A DNA stretch of 64,000 nt from Streptomyces cylindrosporus (GCF_022698165.1 NZ_JALDAY010000006.1:248001-312000); one strand, 5' to 3'; shown: positions 46,655 through 55,856, numbered from the stretch's first letter. Made by a program: numbers and translations. The notes: generated from the letters alone by a model not told the origin.

Positions 46655-47685
46655 GAGTCGACTCCGTCGGCCTCAATGCGACAGGCCCGGCCGCGGGCGA
46701 CCAGCACGTCCAGGTGCGCCGCTGTCTCGTTGACGGCGAGCATCCGGTCGAAGACGCCCAGCTCCGCGAAGGACACCCTGCGCCGGGTCCAGCCCAGCTC
46801 GCCCGCCACCTCGTACGCAGTGCGGGTACGGCCGCCGAGCGCCGCCAGCGTCTCGGCGAGACGGTCGTCGTGGTGGGCCAGCAGCTCGCCGACCCGGGCG
46901 TGCACGCTGTTGCCGACCGGGCCGTGGGCGGGCAGCAGCCGGGCGTCGGCGAGGGTCGTCATCAGGTGCAGGGAGTCGAGGTAGTCGCCCAACGGCAGTG
47001 CGGGAGCGCCGAGTTCGAAGCCGATGGACGGAGTGATGTGGGGCAGGACGTGGTCGCCGGAGAACAGCAGGCCGCGCGCCTGATCGAGGTAGACGACATG
47101 GCCCTGGGTGTGGCCAGGGGTGGGGACCACCGTCAATCGCCTGTCCCCGAAACGGAGTTCCTCCGCGCCCAGCCAGCGGTCCGGCGCCTCCCAGACGGTG
47201 ACGTCGAAGGCGTCGTCGTACATCGACGCGACCCGGTCGGCGAGGTCGTGCGCGCCGGCCCGGTGCAGTGTGGAGAGCGAGCTGACCGGTTCGTCCGTGC
47301 ACAGCTCCCCCAGCAGCTCCAGGCCGCGCCGTTCGCCGGCGCCGAGGTAGACCTGTGAGCCCAGCAGCCTGCGCAGTTCGACGGCCTGGGTGTAGTGGTC
47401 ACGGTGGATGTGCGTGACGAGGACATGACTGATCTCGCCGAGGTCGTGGCCGAGTTGGGCCAGCGCGTCCTCAAGTGCCTTGCGTGACTCGGGGATCGAC
47501 CAGCCGCCGTCGATCAGGACCAGTCCATCCGTGAGCCCTTCGAGGGCGTAGATGTTGACGGCCCGTAGCCCGTCCTCTGGCAGCGGGAGCGGAATGCGGT
47601 GGACACCGGGGTGTACGGTCTCGGGTCCGGCCTGCGCCCAACGGCCTCGGTCGAAGCGGGAGGTTCGGGTCGTGGGGGTGGTCAT
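46633..47685 (-). CDS. MBL-fold metallo-hydrolase
   Basis: About 350 aa. Metal motif THIHRDH (HxHxDH) and later His/Asp ligands (PTPGHTQGH, FSGDHVLPH, PAHGP) are all present. Such enzymes hydrolyse esters or thioesters, lactones, or other small molecules. The C-terminal region (about 270-350) has a winged-helix look as in lactamase-like DNA-binding tails. AAGGAG is 4-5 nt before the ATG at 47685, which overlaps the ligase stop by 4 nt. Last gene of the operon starting at 50345. Confidence 0.9.
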   Translation of the reverse strand: MTTPTTRTSRFDRGRWAQAGPETVHPGVHRIPLPLPEDGLRAVNIYALEGLTDGLVLIDGGWSIPESRKALEDALAQLGHDLGEISHVLVTHIHRDHYTQAVELRRLLGSQVYLGAGERRGLELLGELCTDEPVSSLSTLHRAGAHDLADRVASMYDDAFDVTVWEAPDRWLGAEELRFGDRRLTVVPTPGHTQGHVVYLDQARGLLFSGDHVLPHITPSIGFELGAPALPLGDYLDSLHLMTTLADARLLPAHGPVGNSVHARVGELLAHHDDRLAETLAALGGRTRTAYEVAGELGWTRRRVSFAELGVFDRMLAVNETAAHLDVLVARGRACRIEADGVDSYAATAA

Positions 47686-49238
47686 GCATCTCCTTGGCGG
47701 TGCTGTTCGGGGTGTGCGGCGAGTCGCGCGTGCAGGTCGTGGGCGAGCCTGCGGGCTCCCGACCGGTCGAGCTTTCCGACGGTCGTCTGCGGCAACTCGG
47801 CGACGATGAAGGCGAATTCGGGCCACTTGGCCTTGGACATGCCGGTGCGGGCGAGGTGGGCGGTGATCTCTTCGAGGCTGAGCTCCGGGCTGCCGTCCTC
47901 GATCACGACGAGCACGGCGGCGCGTTCGCCGAGGAGCGGGTCGGGTACGGGGGTCACGCAGACGCGGGCCACCGCGGGATGGGATGCGACGGCGCGTTCG
48001 ATCTCGGTGATGTCGAGGTTGCGACCGCCGCGGATGATGACGTCCTTCTCCCGGCCCATGACGGTGACCGTGCCGTCCTCGCCGGTCACCAGCAGGTCTC
48101 CGGTCGGGAAGAAGCCGTCGGGTGTGAGCGCCGGCGGCTCGACCTTGCCGTCACGGGCGTATCCGAGGAAGAGGGACGGGCCACGCACCTGGGCCTGCCC
48201 GGTCACGCCGGGGGCCAGGACGCTGCCGTCGGCGGCGACTGCCCTCAACTCCGTGCCGGGGAACGGCCTCCCGTCACGGCCGAGGCGGATCTCCTCCGGG
48301 TCGTCCGGGCTGGGCGATGTGTGCCCAAGACACTCGGACATGCCGAAGACGCGGAGGATCCTCGTACCCAGGGAGCGTTCGGCGCGGGCCAGGGCGCCCC
48401 GGTCCATGGGTCCGCCGCCCACGGTGATCGAGCGGACCCCGTCGAGGACCTTCGAGCCGGCCGCCGCCGAGCCCATCTGGAGGGCCATCGTCGGCACGCA
48501 CATGGTCCACCGCACGTCGTTCGCGGCCATGCGGGCCAGCGCCTCCTCGCGGTCCCAACGGCCGGACAGGACCAGCGGCCCGCCCAGCATGAGCGCGAGG
48601 CAGACGCCGAAGCAGTAGGCGGCGGTGGAGGAGAGCGGGACGACGGCGGCCACCGCGTCCCCCGCGTGCAGGCCGTTGACGTCGATCGTGCAGGAGCACG
48701 CGTATCGCAGGGCGCTCTCGGACTGTACGACGCCCTTGGGCCGGCCGGTGGAGCCGGAGGTGAGGCCGATGACGCTGCCGCCGGACCAGCGGGAGGCATC
48801 GCGGGGACCGCGTCCGGCGAGCACCGTCCAGCCGTCGAGGGCCTCGGCCGACCGCGTGTCCGGGAGGGCCTGGTGGGCCCCCCACTCCTCGATCGCGGAC
48901 GGCTCGGCGATCAGGACGTCCGGCCGGATGTCCTCGACGGCGGCGGCGAACTCGGCCCGCGTGGTGTGCCGGTTGACCAGCGCCAGGACCCCGCCCGTCC
49001 GGCCGACGGCGAGAGTCGCCGCGACCGTGCGCCACGAGTTGTCGGCCTGGAGGAGGACGGTGCCGCTCTGCGTGCCCTCAAGGGAATCACGAGGCGTGCC
49101 GTCCGGGCTCATCGCGTCCGCCAACTCGGTTGCCCGCCGCAGCAGTTCGCGCGCACCGTGGCGTCCGTGATCGTCGACGACCGCCGTGAAGTCGCCGCGT
49201 TCGGAACGCTCGTAGAACTCCCGCACTGTCTGTCGCAT
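47682..49238 (-). CDS. class I acyl-CoA synthetase (AMP-binding)
   Basis: About 518 aa, an adenylate-forming enzyme that activates a carboxylic acid as an acyl-CoA. P-loop GLTSGSTGRPKG, YxE-like VFGMSECLG, TGD in FPTGDLLVTGEDG, hinge GREKDVIIRGGRNLD and the catalytic Lys in PQTTVGKLDR. This is probably the entry step of the catabolic cluster. GAGGAAG is 4 nt before the ATG. In an operon with EthD, two SnoaL-like genes and the MBL gene. Confidence 0.93.
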   Translation of the reverse strand: MRQTVREFYERSERGDFTAVVDDHGRHGARELLRRATELADAMSPDGTPRDSLEGTQSGTVLLQADNSWRTVAATLAVGRTGGVLALVNRHTTRAEFAAAVEDIRPDVLIAEPSAIEEWGAHQALPDTRSAEALDGWTVLAGRGPRDASRWSGGSVIGLTSGSTGRPKGVVQSESALRYACSCTIDVNGLHAGDAVAAVVPLSSTAAYCFGVCLALMLGGPLVLSGRWDREEALARMAANDVRWTMCVPTMALQMGSAAAGSKVLDGVRSITVGGGPMDRGALARAERSLGTRILRVFGMSECLGHTSPSPDDPEEIRLGRDGRPFPGTELRAVAADGSVLAPGVTGQAQVRGPSLFLGYARDGKVEPPALTPDGFFPTGDLLVTGEDGTVTVMGREKDVIIRGGRNLDITEIERAVASHPAVARVCVTPVPDPLLGERAAVLVVIEDGSPELSLEEITAHLARTGMSKAKWPEFAFIVAELPQTTVGKLDRSGARRLAHDLHARLAAHPEQHRQGDA

Positions 49239-49286
49239 CCACTTCCTCGCCTCGTCGCGAAGGGCCCATGTCGGGAAGGGGCGGAC

Positions 49287-49607
49287 TCAGCCGCCGTACA
49301 TCTCCATCTCGCCGCCCATGACGGCGATCCGCCGTCCGCGCATGTCGCCTACCTGGGCGACGGCCGCCGCCCACTCGGAGCTCTGCAGGGCCTTGCGCAG
49401 GTCCTCGGCGGTGTCGAAGCTCAGGACGGACACGCCGTCCCAGCCCTCTGAGCGCGGTTCGAGGGCCGCGTCGATGTCGGTGTGGCGCCAGGACCTCAGC
49501 CCGGGCAGGTGCCGGGTGAGCTCGGCGTGCTCGCCGCGCCACCAGGCGATGAACCGTTCGTGCGTCCACTCGGGCGGCCGAGCGGCCAGCAGGACGAGGT
49601 TGTACAT
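49287..49607 (-). CDS. EthD-domain protein
   Basis: About 106 aa, dimeric ferredoxin-like fold (EthD): MYNLVLLAARPPEWTHERFI, WWRGEHAELTRHLPGL and WDGVSVLSFDTAEDLRKAL. EthD proteins occur in degradation operons with unclear function. GAGGAGGG is 4 nt before the ATG. Starts 11 nt after the preceding gene, so in one operon. Confidence 0.88.
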   Translation of the reverse strand: MYNLVLLAARPPEWTHERFIAWWRGEHAELTRHLPGLRSWRHTDIDAALEPRSEGWDGVSVLSFDTAEDLRKALQSSEWAAAVAQVGDMRGRRIAVMGGEMEMYGG

Positions 49608-49617
49608 CGTGCCCTCC

Positions 49618-49998
49618 TCACGCGAACAGGACCGCGGGCGATCGTCCGATCAGCAGCCGCCGCACCCGGCCCTGGTCGTCGAGCCGGGCCGAGGCCACGA
49701 AGGTCGCCTCCGGTACGCCGGACCGGCGGACCTCGCCTAGGTACAGCTCGTCACGGCCGACGGTGGACGCGGTCAGCAGGTGGTGGGTGCGGGTGCCGAC
49801 CTCACGCTGGGCGAGGTAGCCCTCCATCGCGGCCCGCCCGCCGTGGAAGTCGGTGCCGACCTCGCCGCCGGTGGAGAACAGGATCGAGAAGGAGAAGTCG
49901 TCGCTGATCAGGTCGAGGATGCGGTCGGCGTCGTCGCTGTCCAGGATCCCGAACCAGGTAGTCAGGAACGGGGCGGCCGACGTGGCCGGGGCGCTCAC
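49618..49998 (-). CDS. SnoaL-like (NTF2-fold) protein 2
   Basis: About 126 aa, NTF2-like: FLTTWFGILDSDDADRILDL and DDFSFSILFSTGG. The GTG at 49998 overlaps the previous stop by 4 nt (GTGA). The pair of NTF2-fold genes in a CoA-acid operon recalls steroid or terpenoid pathways, where such folds give isomerases or hydratases, but no catalytic residues can be assigned. Confidence 0.8.
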   Translation of the reverse strand: MSAPATSAAPFLTTWFGILDSDDADRILDLISDDFSFSILFSTGGEVGTDFHGGRAAMEGYLAQREVGTRTHHLLTASTVGRDELYLGEVRRSGVPEATFVASARLDDQGRVRRLLIGRSPAVLFA

Positions 49999-50345
49999 GG
50001 CCGGTCCACGAGGTCGAAGTCGGGCGTGAAGAACGACTGATAGCTCGCCATCAGCCCGCCGGGCGACACCTGCACGGCGGACAGGAACGCGCCGGTCGTC
50101 ACTCCCCCGTCGACGACGAAGCCGTACGCCGTCTCGACGTCGCCGTCGACCGCGTACCGCACGATCTCGTGCCTGCGGTCCACCGCGTTGCGCCCGGCGA
50201 TGTAGCCGGCGAAGTCCGCGCGGGAGGCGCCGGCGCGTTGACCGCCGGGCAGGGAGATCAGGAACCGGAAGCCCGGTTCGAGGAGTTCGAGGGCCTTTTC
50301 CGGGTCCTGGCCGTCCATGCGGGCCATGTATTCGCGAAGCACCAT
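49995..50345 (-). CDS. SnoaL-like (NTF2-fold) protein 1
   Basis: About 116 aa. VLREYMARMDGQDPEKALEL and GFRFLISLPGGQRAGASRAD fit the NTF2-like group. ATG 50345 has GGAG about 12 nt upstream, so the start is less certain. First gene of the leftward operon to 46633; operator site B is 31 nt upstream. Confidence 0.78.
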   Translation of the reverse strand: MVLREYMARMDGQDPEKALELLEPGFRFLISLPGGQRAGASRADFAGYIAGRNAVDRRHEIVRYAVDGDVETAYGFVVDGGVTTGAFLSAVQVSPGGLMASYQSFFTPDFDLVDRP

Positions 50346-50375
50346 TGCTTGTCGCTCTCCCTCAGCACCTAAGCA

Positions 50376-50397
50376 ACCTGAGTTCAGTTCAATTTCA
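50376..50397. promoter_or_regulatory. TetR-operator candidate B
   Basis: AGTTCAGTTCAATT at 50381-50394 within the 97-nt gap between the TetR gene and the SnoaL operon. Its reverse complement AATTGAACTGAACT shares the TGAACTGAA core with site C at 59376. Confidence 0.55.
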
Positions 50398-50442
50398 CGG
50401 TACGGCAGCGGCCCCGCCGCCGACAAGAGGCGGGGCCTGGGT

Positions 50443-51069
50443 CTACTCGGCGACCATCCGCACCACGCACCCTTCGATCATCTCGCTGATCTCGGAAAGC
50501 GGGATCGCACCGGTGGGGCGGTACCACCGCCAGACGCTGACGATCATGCCGAGGACGGCGAGACCGAGGGTGTGCGCGTCACGGACCGGGAAGGCGCCCT
50601 TCGACATGCCGCGCATCAGCAGGGTCGTCCAGTCCCGCTCGACCATCTGCACCAGCTGGCGGGCCGCGACCCGCTCGGTCTCCTCGCGCTTGGACTTGCG
50701 CGGAGTGGCGAGCAGGGACATGTTGGCCTGCAGGATGCGCATCTGGCGGATCTCCTGCTCGGTCACCGCGAACGCGGTGCGGACGGCCGCGCGCAGTTCC
50801 TCGACCGGGTCCGTCTCCTCGCTCGTGGCCTCGACGAACTGGTCGTGGGAGCGCTGCAGTTCCAGGCGCATGATGGTGAGCAGGCAGTGGGCCTTGGACT
50901 CGAAGTAGTGGTACAGGGCCGTCTGCCCGATGCCGACCCGGTCCGCGACCTCCGACCACTTGGTGTTCTCGTAGCCGTCCTCCCCGAACCGCTCCACGGC
51001 GGCCACGAGGATCGCGCCGCGCTTCGACCTGGGCCCCTCCTCCGGATCCACGATCCGCGCCCTCGCCAT
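50443..51069 (-). CDS. TetR-family repressor of the catabolic cluster
   Basis: About 208 aa. The N-terminal HTH is EVADRVGIGQTALYHYFESK (about 35-60); the C-terminal ligand domain is long and helical. TetR proteins in CoA-dependent catabolic clusters usually bind a CoA thioester intermediate. The ATG at 51069 has GGAG close upstream. The TGAACT motifs before nearby transcription units are the candidate sites; a weaker AAGTTCAAGT is at 51131 in front of its own gene. Confidence 0.9.
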   Translation of the reverse strand: MARARIVDPEEGPRSKRGAILVAAVERFGEDGYENTKWSEVADRVGIGQTALYHYFESKAHCLLTIMRLELQRSHDQFVEATSEETDPVEELRAAVRTAFAVTEQEIRQMRILQANMSLLATPRKSKREETERVAARQLVQMVERDWTTLLMRGMSKGAFPVRDAHTLGLAVLGMIVSVWRWYRPTGAIPLSEISEMIEGCVVRMVAE

Positions 51070-51170
51070 CGTCTCTCCCTCTCCTCCGTGGACGGTACCG
51101 ATCACCGTTCGGTCGTCCGAGAGTAGACCCAAGTTCAAGTCGGGTACGAATCGAGCACCGGGCGGGTCCA

Positions 51171-52109
51171 TCAGGCACCGTCCCGAGGGGTGGGGCCGGG
51201 CCGCATCGGGCGCGGCGGCGCGGAGCCCGGTGGTCCGGGGCGTGGCGGTTCGAGGTGCGGCGACTCGGGCGATGCCGACCCAGGCGGTCCGGTCTTGAGC
51301 GGTACGCTCGCGCGCCGCGTGAAATCGGGCCGACGCCCGGCCAGAAACGCCGCCACACCTTCCCGCCCCTCCCCCGACACCGCCGCGGCGCCCAGCTCAC
51401 GCGCCTCCGCGTCGAGGTGTTCGTCGAGGCCCGTGGCGAGCGCCCGCCGGACCAGCCTCCGTGTCGCCCCGTACGCCGCCGTGGCGCCGCGGGCCAGCGC
51501 CCCCGCCGTCTGCACTGCCTCCGCCAGCAGCCGCTCCGGCTCGACGACCCGGCTCACCAGACCCATCTGCAGAGCCTCGGCAGCCGTAACGGGGCGATTG
51601 GTCAGTAGCAGGTCCGCGGCCCGTTGGGGCCCGACCAGCCGGGGCAGCGACCAGCTGACCCCGGCGTCCGGCGTGTACCCGATCGCGGTGTACGCGGCCG
51701 TGAAGCCGGCGTCGGGCGCTGCGATACCGACGTCCGCCGCGGCCACGAGCCCCACCCCGGCCCCGGCGACGGCCCCCTGCACGGCGACCACCAGCGGAGC
51801 GTCCAGCCCGGCGAGGATCCGCAGCGCGCCGTGAAGTGCGTCGGTGACCTCCGCGAGGTGTCCCGTCAGGCGCTCCTCGGGCAGCGCGGCGAACTCCTTC
51901 AGGTCACCGCCGACGCAGAAGGACCGCCCCCGCCCGGTGAGCAGTACCGCCCGCGCCCCCGCCTTCTCGCACTCCCGCGCGGCCTCCAGCAGTGCCCGGG
52001 CCATCGCCAGGTCGATCGCGTTGCCCGACCCCCGGCACATCTCGACCCGCGCCAGCCCGTCGCCGTCGACCTCGACACAGACCCTCATCGCAACGTCGTC
52101 GGCCTTCAT
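51171..52109 (-). CDS. enoyl-CoA hydratase/isomerase family protein 2
   Basis: About 312 aa, crotonase fold: VGGDLKEFAAL forms the oxyanion-hole region, and GAVAGAGVGLVAAADVGIAA is the typical signature. The two catalytic Glu of hydratases are not evident (Ala/Gly-rich region instead), so the reaction may be an isomerisation or C-C cleavage. The last 40 residues are Pro-rich and unlike the family. ATG 52109 overlaps the SDR stop by 4 nt. Last gene of the 9-gene operon. Confidence 0.9.
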   Translation of the reverse strand: MKADDVAMRVCVEVDGDGLARVEMCRGSGNAIDLAMARALLEAARECEKAGARAVLLTGRGRSFCVGGDLKEFAALPEERLTGHLAEVTDALHGALRILAGLDAPLVVAVQGAVAGAGVGLVAAADVGIAAPDAGFTAAYTAIGYTPDAGVSWSLPRLVGPQRAADLLLTNRPVTAAEALQMGLVSRVVEPERLLAEAVQTAGALARGATAAYGATRRLVRRALATGLDEHLDAEARELGAAAVSGEGREGVAAFLAGRRPDFTRRASVPLKTGPPGSASPESPHLEPPRPGPPGSAPPRPMRPGPTPRDGA

Positions 52110-52894
52110 CGCGCCGTCCACCCGCCGTCCACGGTGAGGACGTGTCCGGTGCAGTACGAGGACGCGTCCGACGCCAGATAGAGCAGGGCACCGTCCAGTT
52201 CTCCCGGCTCGCCCCCACGCCCCACCATGGCTCCCCGCTCGACCCACCGCCGGGACCGCTCGTCGGCGAACAGTTCCTCGGTCATCTCCGAGCGGAACCA
52301 GCCGGGCGCCAGCGCATTGACCCGTACTCCCGACCCGCCCCACTGTCCCGCCAGCTCACGGGTGAGCCCGATGAGCCCGGCCTTGGAGGCGGCGTAGGCC
52401 GCGCCGCCCATGGGGGCACCGGAGACCAGGCCCAGCACGGACGAGACGTTCACGACCGATCGCGTGCGACGGTTGTCGTGCTCCGGCGCTTCGGCGAGGA
52501 GCCGTGCCAGGTGGAAGGGCGCCACAAGGTTCACGGCCAGGACCTTCGCGAAGTCCTCGGCGCTCTCCTCCTCGGCACGTACGGCACCGGGCGCGCCCGC
52601 GTTGTTGACGAGGACGTCGAGGCGGCCGCTCTCGTCGCGCGCCGTCTCCATCAGCCGCACCCGGTCGGTCTCCCGCGAGACGTCGCAGACCACCGGATGG
52701 ATACGCGGATCCTCGTCGGCGAGCTCCTTCAACCGCTCCAGTCGGCGGGCCGCGGCGAAGACGGTGGCGCCGGCCGAGGCGAGGACAGCGGCGAACCGGG
52801 CCCCGAGCCCGGACGACGCCCCGGTGACCACGGCGGTCCGCCCACGCAGCGAGAACAACTCCGCCGCCGCAGCCGGGGCCGGAGCGGGGGTCAC
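52106..52894 (-). CDS. SDR-family oxidoreductase 3
   Basis: About 262 aa, classical SDR: VTGASSGLGA, LVNNAGA, NVSSVLG, Tyr-Lys in AYAASKAG, VNALAPGWFRSEMTEEL. GTG 52894 overlaps the next-upstream stop by 4 nt (GTGA). Operon member with the APH-type kinase and dehydrogenases, so likely a keto/hydroxy acyl-CoA reductase or dehydrogenase. Confidence 0.92.
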   Translation of the reverse strand: MTPAPAPAAAAELFSLRGRTAVVTGASSGLGARFAAVLASAGATVFAAARRLERLKELADEDPRIHPVVCDVSRETDRVRLMETARDESGRLDVLVNNAGAPGAVRAEEESAEDFAKVLAVNLVAPFHLARLLAEAPEHDNRRTRSVVNVSSVLGLVSGAPMGGAAYAASKAGLIGLTRELAGQWGGSGVRVNALAPGWFRSEMTEELFADERSRRWVERGAMVGRGGEPGELDGALLYLASDASSYCTGHVLTVDGGWTAR

Positions 52895-53667
52895 TCGTCC
52901 ACCCCGATCGGCAGCACGGTCGCCCCGCCGTCCAGTACCAGCGTCTGCCCGGTCATCCAGGACGAGGACTCGGACGCCAGGAAGAGGGCCGCGTGAGCCA
53001 CGTCCTCCACGGTTCCCAGCCTGCGCAGCGGCAGCTTCCCCGTCAGGATCGGCTCTCTCGGCTCCCAGACGGCCCGCGCCAGTTCGGTCTTGATCAGCCC
53101 GGGCGCGATCGCGTTCACCCGCGCCTTCGGCCCGAGTTCGTAGGCGAGTTGCCGCGTCATGTGCAGCATGGCCGCCTTGGTGGCGTTGTACCAGCCGATG
53201 TGAGGGTCGACGATCAGTCCGCCGACGGAGGCGATGTTGACGACCGCACCGCCGTGCTCCCGCATCCACGCCCGCCACGCGCACCGGGTCCAGGCGACCA
53301 TGCCGTACTGGTTGACCCGTACCGTCTTCTCCGCGCGCGGCAGGTCGAGGTCGAGGAGATCGCCCATGTAGGGGTTGGTTGCAGCGTTGTTGACCAGGAC
53401 ATCGACGCGGCCGAAGCGGGTCACGGTCTCCTCGACACAGCGTTCGGCGTCCTCCGGTTCGCCGGCGTTGGCGACGACCTCGTGGACCTCACCGTCGCCT
53501 TTGATCCTCAGCAGTTCCTCCCGCGCCGAGGCCAGGCCGTCCGGTTTCCGGGCTGCGATCACCACATGCGCGCCCGCCTCCCGGTAGGCCCGCGCGATGC
53601 CGAGTCCGATGCCCCGCGAGCCGCCGGTGATCAGGGCGACCTGTCCCTCCAGTTCCTGCCCGTTCAC
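52891..53667 (-). CDS. SDR-family oxidoreductase 4
   Basis: About 258 aa, classical SDR: ITGGSRGIGL, LVNNAAT, NIASVGG, Tyr-Lys in WYNATKAA, VNAIAPGLIKTELARAV. GTG 53667 overlaps the acyl-CoA dehydrogenase stop by 4 nt. In the levulinate pathway an SDR (LvaD) reduces a 4-keto acyl-CoA before the phosphorylation step; this gene is in the right place for such a role, though assignment is inference. Confidence 0.92.
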   Translation of the reverse strand: MNGQELEGQVALITGGSRGIGLGIARAYREAGAHVVIAARKPDGLASAREELLRIKGDGEVHEVVANAGEPEDAERCVEETVTRFGRVDVLVNNAATNPYMGDLLDLDLPRAEKTVRVNQYGMVAWTRCAWRAWMREHGGAVVNIASVGGLIVDPHIGWYNATKAAMLHMTRQLAYELGPKARVNAIAPGLIKTELARAVWEPREPILTGKLPLRRLGTVEDVAHAALFLASESSSWMTGQTLVLDGGATVLPIGVDE

Positions 53668-54878
53668 GCCGACTCCTCGGGATACTTGGCCAGTTCACGC
53701 CGGGCGACCGTCCGCAGATGCACCTCGTCCGGGCCGTCGGCGATCCTCAGCGCCCGCGTGATCGCGTACAGCCGGGCCAGTACGGTGTCGTCGCTGACCC
53801 CGGCCGCGCCGTGCGCCTGGACGGCCCGGTCGACCACCCGGTGCGCGACCTCCAGCGCCGCCACCTTGATCGCGGCGACCTCGGTGCGGGCGGCCGCGTT
53901 GCCCGATGTGTCCATCAGCCAGGCCGACTTGAGGACCAACAGCCGCAGCTGCTCGATCTCGATGCGGCTGCGGGCGATCCACTCGCGCACGACACCCCGT
54001 TCGGCGAGGGGGCCACCGAAGGCGGTGCGGGTCAGGGTGCGGCGGCACATCAACTCCAGTGCGCGCTCGGCGAATCCCACGGCACGCATGGCGTAGTGCA
54101 TGCGGCCCGGCCCCAACCGCCCCTGCGCCAGGGCGAATCCCTCCCCCTCGCCGCCCAGCAGCGCCGACGCAGGCACTCGTACGCCCTCGAAGAGCACGTC
54201 ACCGTGGCCACAGCGGTCGGTGTAGCCGAACATCGGCAGGTCGCGCAGCACGGTGATGCCGGGGGTGTCCCGGGGGATGAGCAGCATGCTCTGCTGCCGG
54301 TACGTCGGTGCGTCCGGGTCGGTGACGCCCATGAGGATGATCAGCCGGCAGTCGGGGTCGAGGATCCCGGACGTGTACCACTTGTGGCCGTTGACGACGT
54401 ACTCGTCGCCGTCGCGGGTGATCCGGGTACGGATGTTGCGGGCGTCGGAGCTGGCAACCTCGGGTTCGGTCATGGCGAAGCAGGACCGGATCTCGGCGTC
54501 CAGCAGCGGCCGCAGCCAGCGGTCCTGCTGCTCGGGTGTGCCGAAGAGCGCGAGCAGTTCCATGTTGCCGGTGTCGGGGGCGGAGCAGTTGAACACCTCG
54601 GGGCCGATGATCGACCGTCCGGCCAGCTCGGCGAGCGGCGCGTATTCGAGGTTGGTGAGGCCGGCGCCCCGGTCGCCGTGCGCGAGGAAGAGGTTCCACA
54701 GGCCCTCGGCGCGCGCCTTCTCCTTCAACTCGTACATCACCGGCGGCAGTTGATGCGGATCGTCCGCCTCGGCGAGCTGGCGGTCGTAGACGGGCTCGGC
54801 GGGCAGGACGTACTCGTGCATGAACGCGGCCATGCGCGAGCGGAGTTCGTCGGCCCTCGGCGAGAGTCCGAAATCCAT
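53664..54878 (-). CDS. acyl-CoA dehydrogenase of the ACAD10/11-LvaC type
   Basis: About 404 aa, full ACAD fold. Segments FNCSAPDTGNMELLALFG, SCFAMTEPEVASSDARNIRT and GVVREWIARSRIEIEQLR are, to my knowledge, characteristic of ACAD10/11 and LvaC-type enzymes, which remove the phosphate of 4-phosphoacyl-CoA rather than simply oxidise acyl-CoA. The C-terminal motif AHGAAGVSDD replaces the usual GGxGYxxExP. AAGGAG is about 7 nt before the ATG. It is next to the kinase gene, 12 nt apart. Confidence 0.88.
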   Translation of the reverse strand: MDFGLSPRADELRSRMAAFMHEYVLPAEPVYDRQLAEADDPHQLPPVMYELKEKARAEGLWNLFLAHGDRGAGLTNLEYAPLAELAGRSIIGPEVFNCSAPDTGNMELLALFGTPEQQDRWLRPLLDAEIRSCFAMTEPEVASSDARNIRTRITRDGDEYVVNGHKWYTSGILDPDCRLIILMGVTDPDAPTYRQQSMLLIPRDTPGITVLRDLPMFGYTDRCGHGDVLFEGVRVPASALLGGEGEGFALAQGRLGPGRMHYAMRAVGFAERALELMCRRTLTRTAFGGPLAERGVVREWIARSRIEIEQLRLLVLKSAWLMDTSGNAAARTEVAAIKVAALEVAHRVVDRAVQAHGAAGVSDDTVLARLYAITRALRIADGPDEVHLRTVARRELAKYPEESA

Positions 54879-54890
54879 GACGGTACTCCT

Positions 54891-55856
54891 TCAGGACCGT
54901 GGGGCGAGGATGTCGCCGGCCGCGCGGATCATCGCCGCGATGGTCGGGGGCAGCCGCTCCTGGTCGGGGTCGTGGTGCTTGCCCTCGCGGTGCCTGCGCA
55001 GGTTGTGGCCCATGATCGCGGCCATCTTCGTGCGGGCCAGGGCGCGGAACCAGTCGAAGGCGGGGGGCTCGGGTCGGCCGTCGAGATAGGCGGTGAGCAG
55101 TTCTTCCTCGCCGGGCAGGCCGGGGACGGCACGGCCCACCCGGGGGAAGTTGCGGTGGTCGGCGAAGAGCAGGAACCAGGCGAGGTCGATGCGCGGGTCG
55201 CCGTATCCCCAGATCTCCCAGTCGATGACGGCGGCCGGGCGGTCGCCCCGGCACAGGACGTTGCCGAGGCGGAAGTCGCCGTGGACGAGGGTGGGCGGGA
55301 TGCTGTCGGGGATGCGGGCGGCCAGGGCTTGCAGGACGTCCTCGGCTCCGGGGCGGAGTTCGGACGGCACCGCGCGCATGGTGCGGCTCCATCGCTCCAA
55401 CTCCCCTGCCGGGTCCAGCGGTTCGACGGCCTCGGTCTTCGTCCAGCCGTGCAGGTCCCGTAGGACGTCAGGCAGGGCCAGCATCCGGCTGCGGCACAGC
55501 TCGGGATCGAGTCGGTGCTCGTCGAGGACCGGCTCGATCGCCTCTCCGTCCACGAACTCCATGGCGAACCAGGCCGGTTCGCTCTCGTCGACGGCGACGA
55601 CGCCGGGGACGGGCACCGGTGAGTCGGCGAGTGCGCGCAGGATGCGGGCCTGGCGCAGGACGTCGTTGCGGCCGACGGGGCGTTGGCCGGGTGGTACCGC
55701 TTTGACGACGTACGACGCCGGTCCTGCCGTGATGGAGTAGGTGAGCCCGGAGTGGCCGCCGGGCAGGGGGTGCAGTTCGCCGAGGGACTGGTGTCGGTCG
55801 GCGAGTCGCTCACGGACCCGTCGCGCGAGTTCGTTCGTCTCGGTTGTGGTGCTCAA
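54891..55856 (-). CDS. APH-family phosphotransferase (LvaA/ACAD10-11 kinase type)
   Basis: About 321 aa, aminoglycoside-phosphotransferase fold. N-lobe: GGHSGLTYSI (Gly-rich loop) and VVKAVPPG (Lys); Brenner motif LVHGDFRLGNVLC and the metal Asp in VIDWEIWGYGDPR. In ACAD10/11 and LvaA this kinase phosphorylates the 4-hydroxy group of an acyl-CoA. The TTG at 55856 overlaps the previous stop (TTGA), with GGGAGAGGGG upstream. Located between two acyl-CoA dehydrogenases; a resistance role is unlikely in this context. Confidence 0.88.
   Translation of the reverse strand: MSTTTETNELARRVRERLADRHQSLGELHPLPGGHSGLTYSITAGPASYVVKAVPPGQRPVGRNDVLRQARILRALADSPVPVPGVVAVDESEPAWFAMEFVDGEAIEPVLDEHRLDPELCRSRMLALPDVLRDLHGWTKTEAVEPLDPAGELERWSRTMRAVPSELRPGAEDVLQALAARIPDSIPPTLVHGDFRLGNVLCRGDRPAAVIDWEIWGYGDPRIDLAWFLLFADHRNFPRVGRAVPGLPGEEELLTAYLDGRPEPPAFDWFRALARTKMAAIMGHNLRRHREGKHHDPDQERLPPTIAAMIRAAGDILAPRS

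Noticed and set aside
54891..55856. the APH-like gene as an antibiotic resistance enzyme
   Set aside because: It overlaps an acyl-CoA dehydrogenase gene and lies in a catabolic operon, which fits an acyl-CoA kinase far better.
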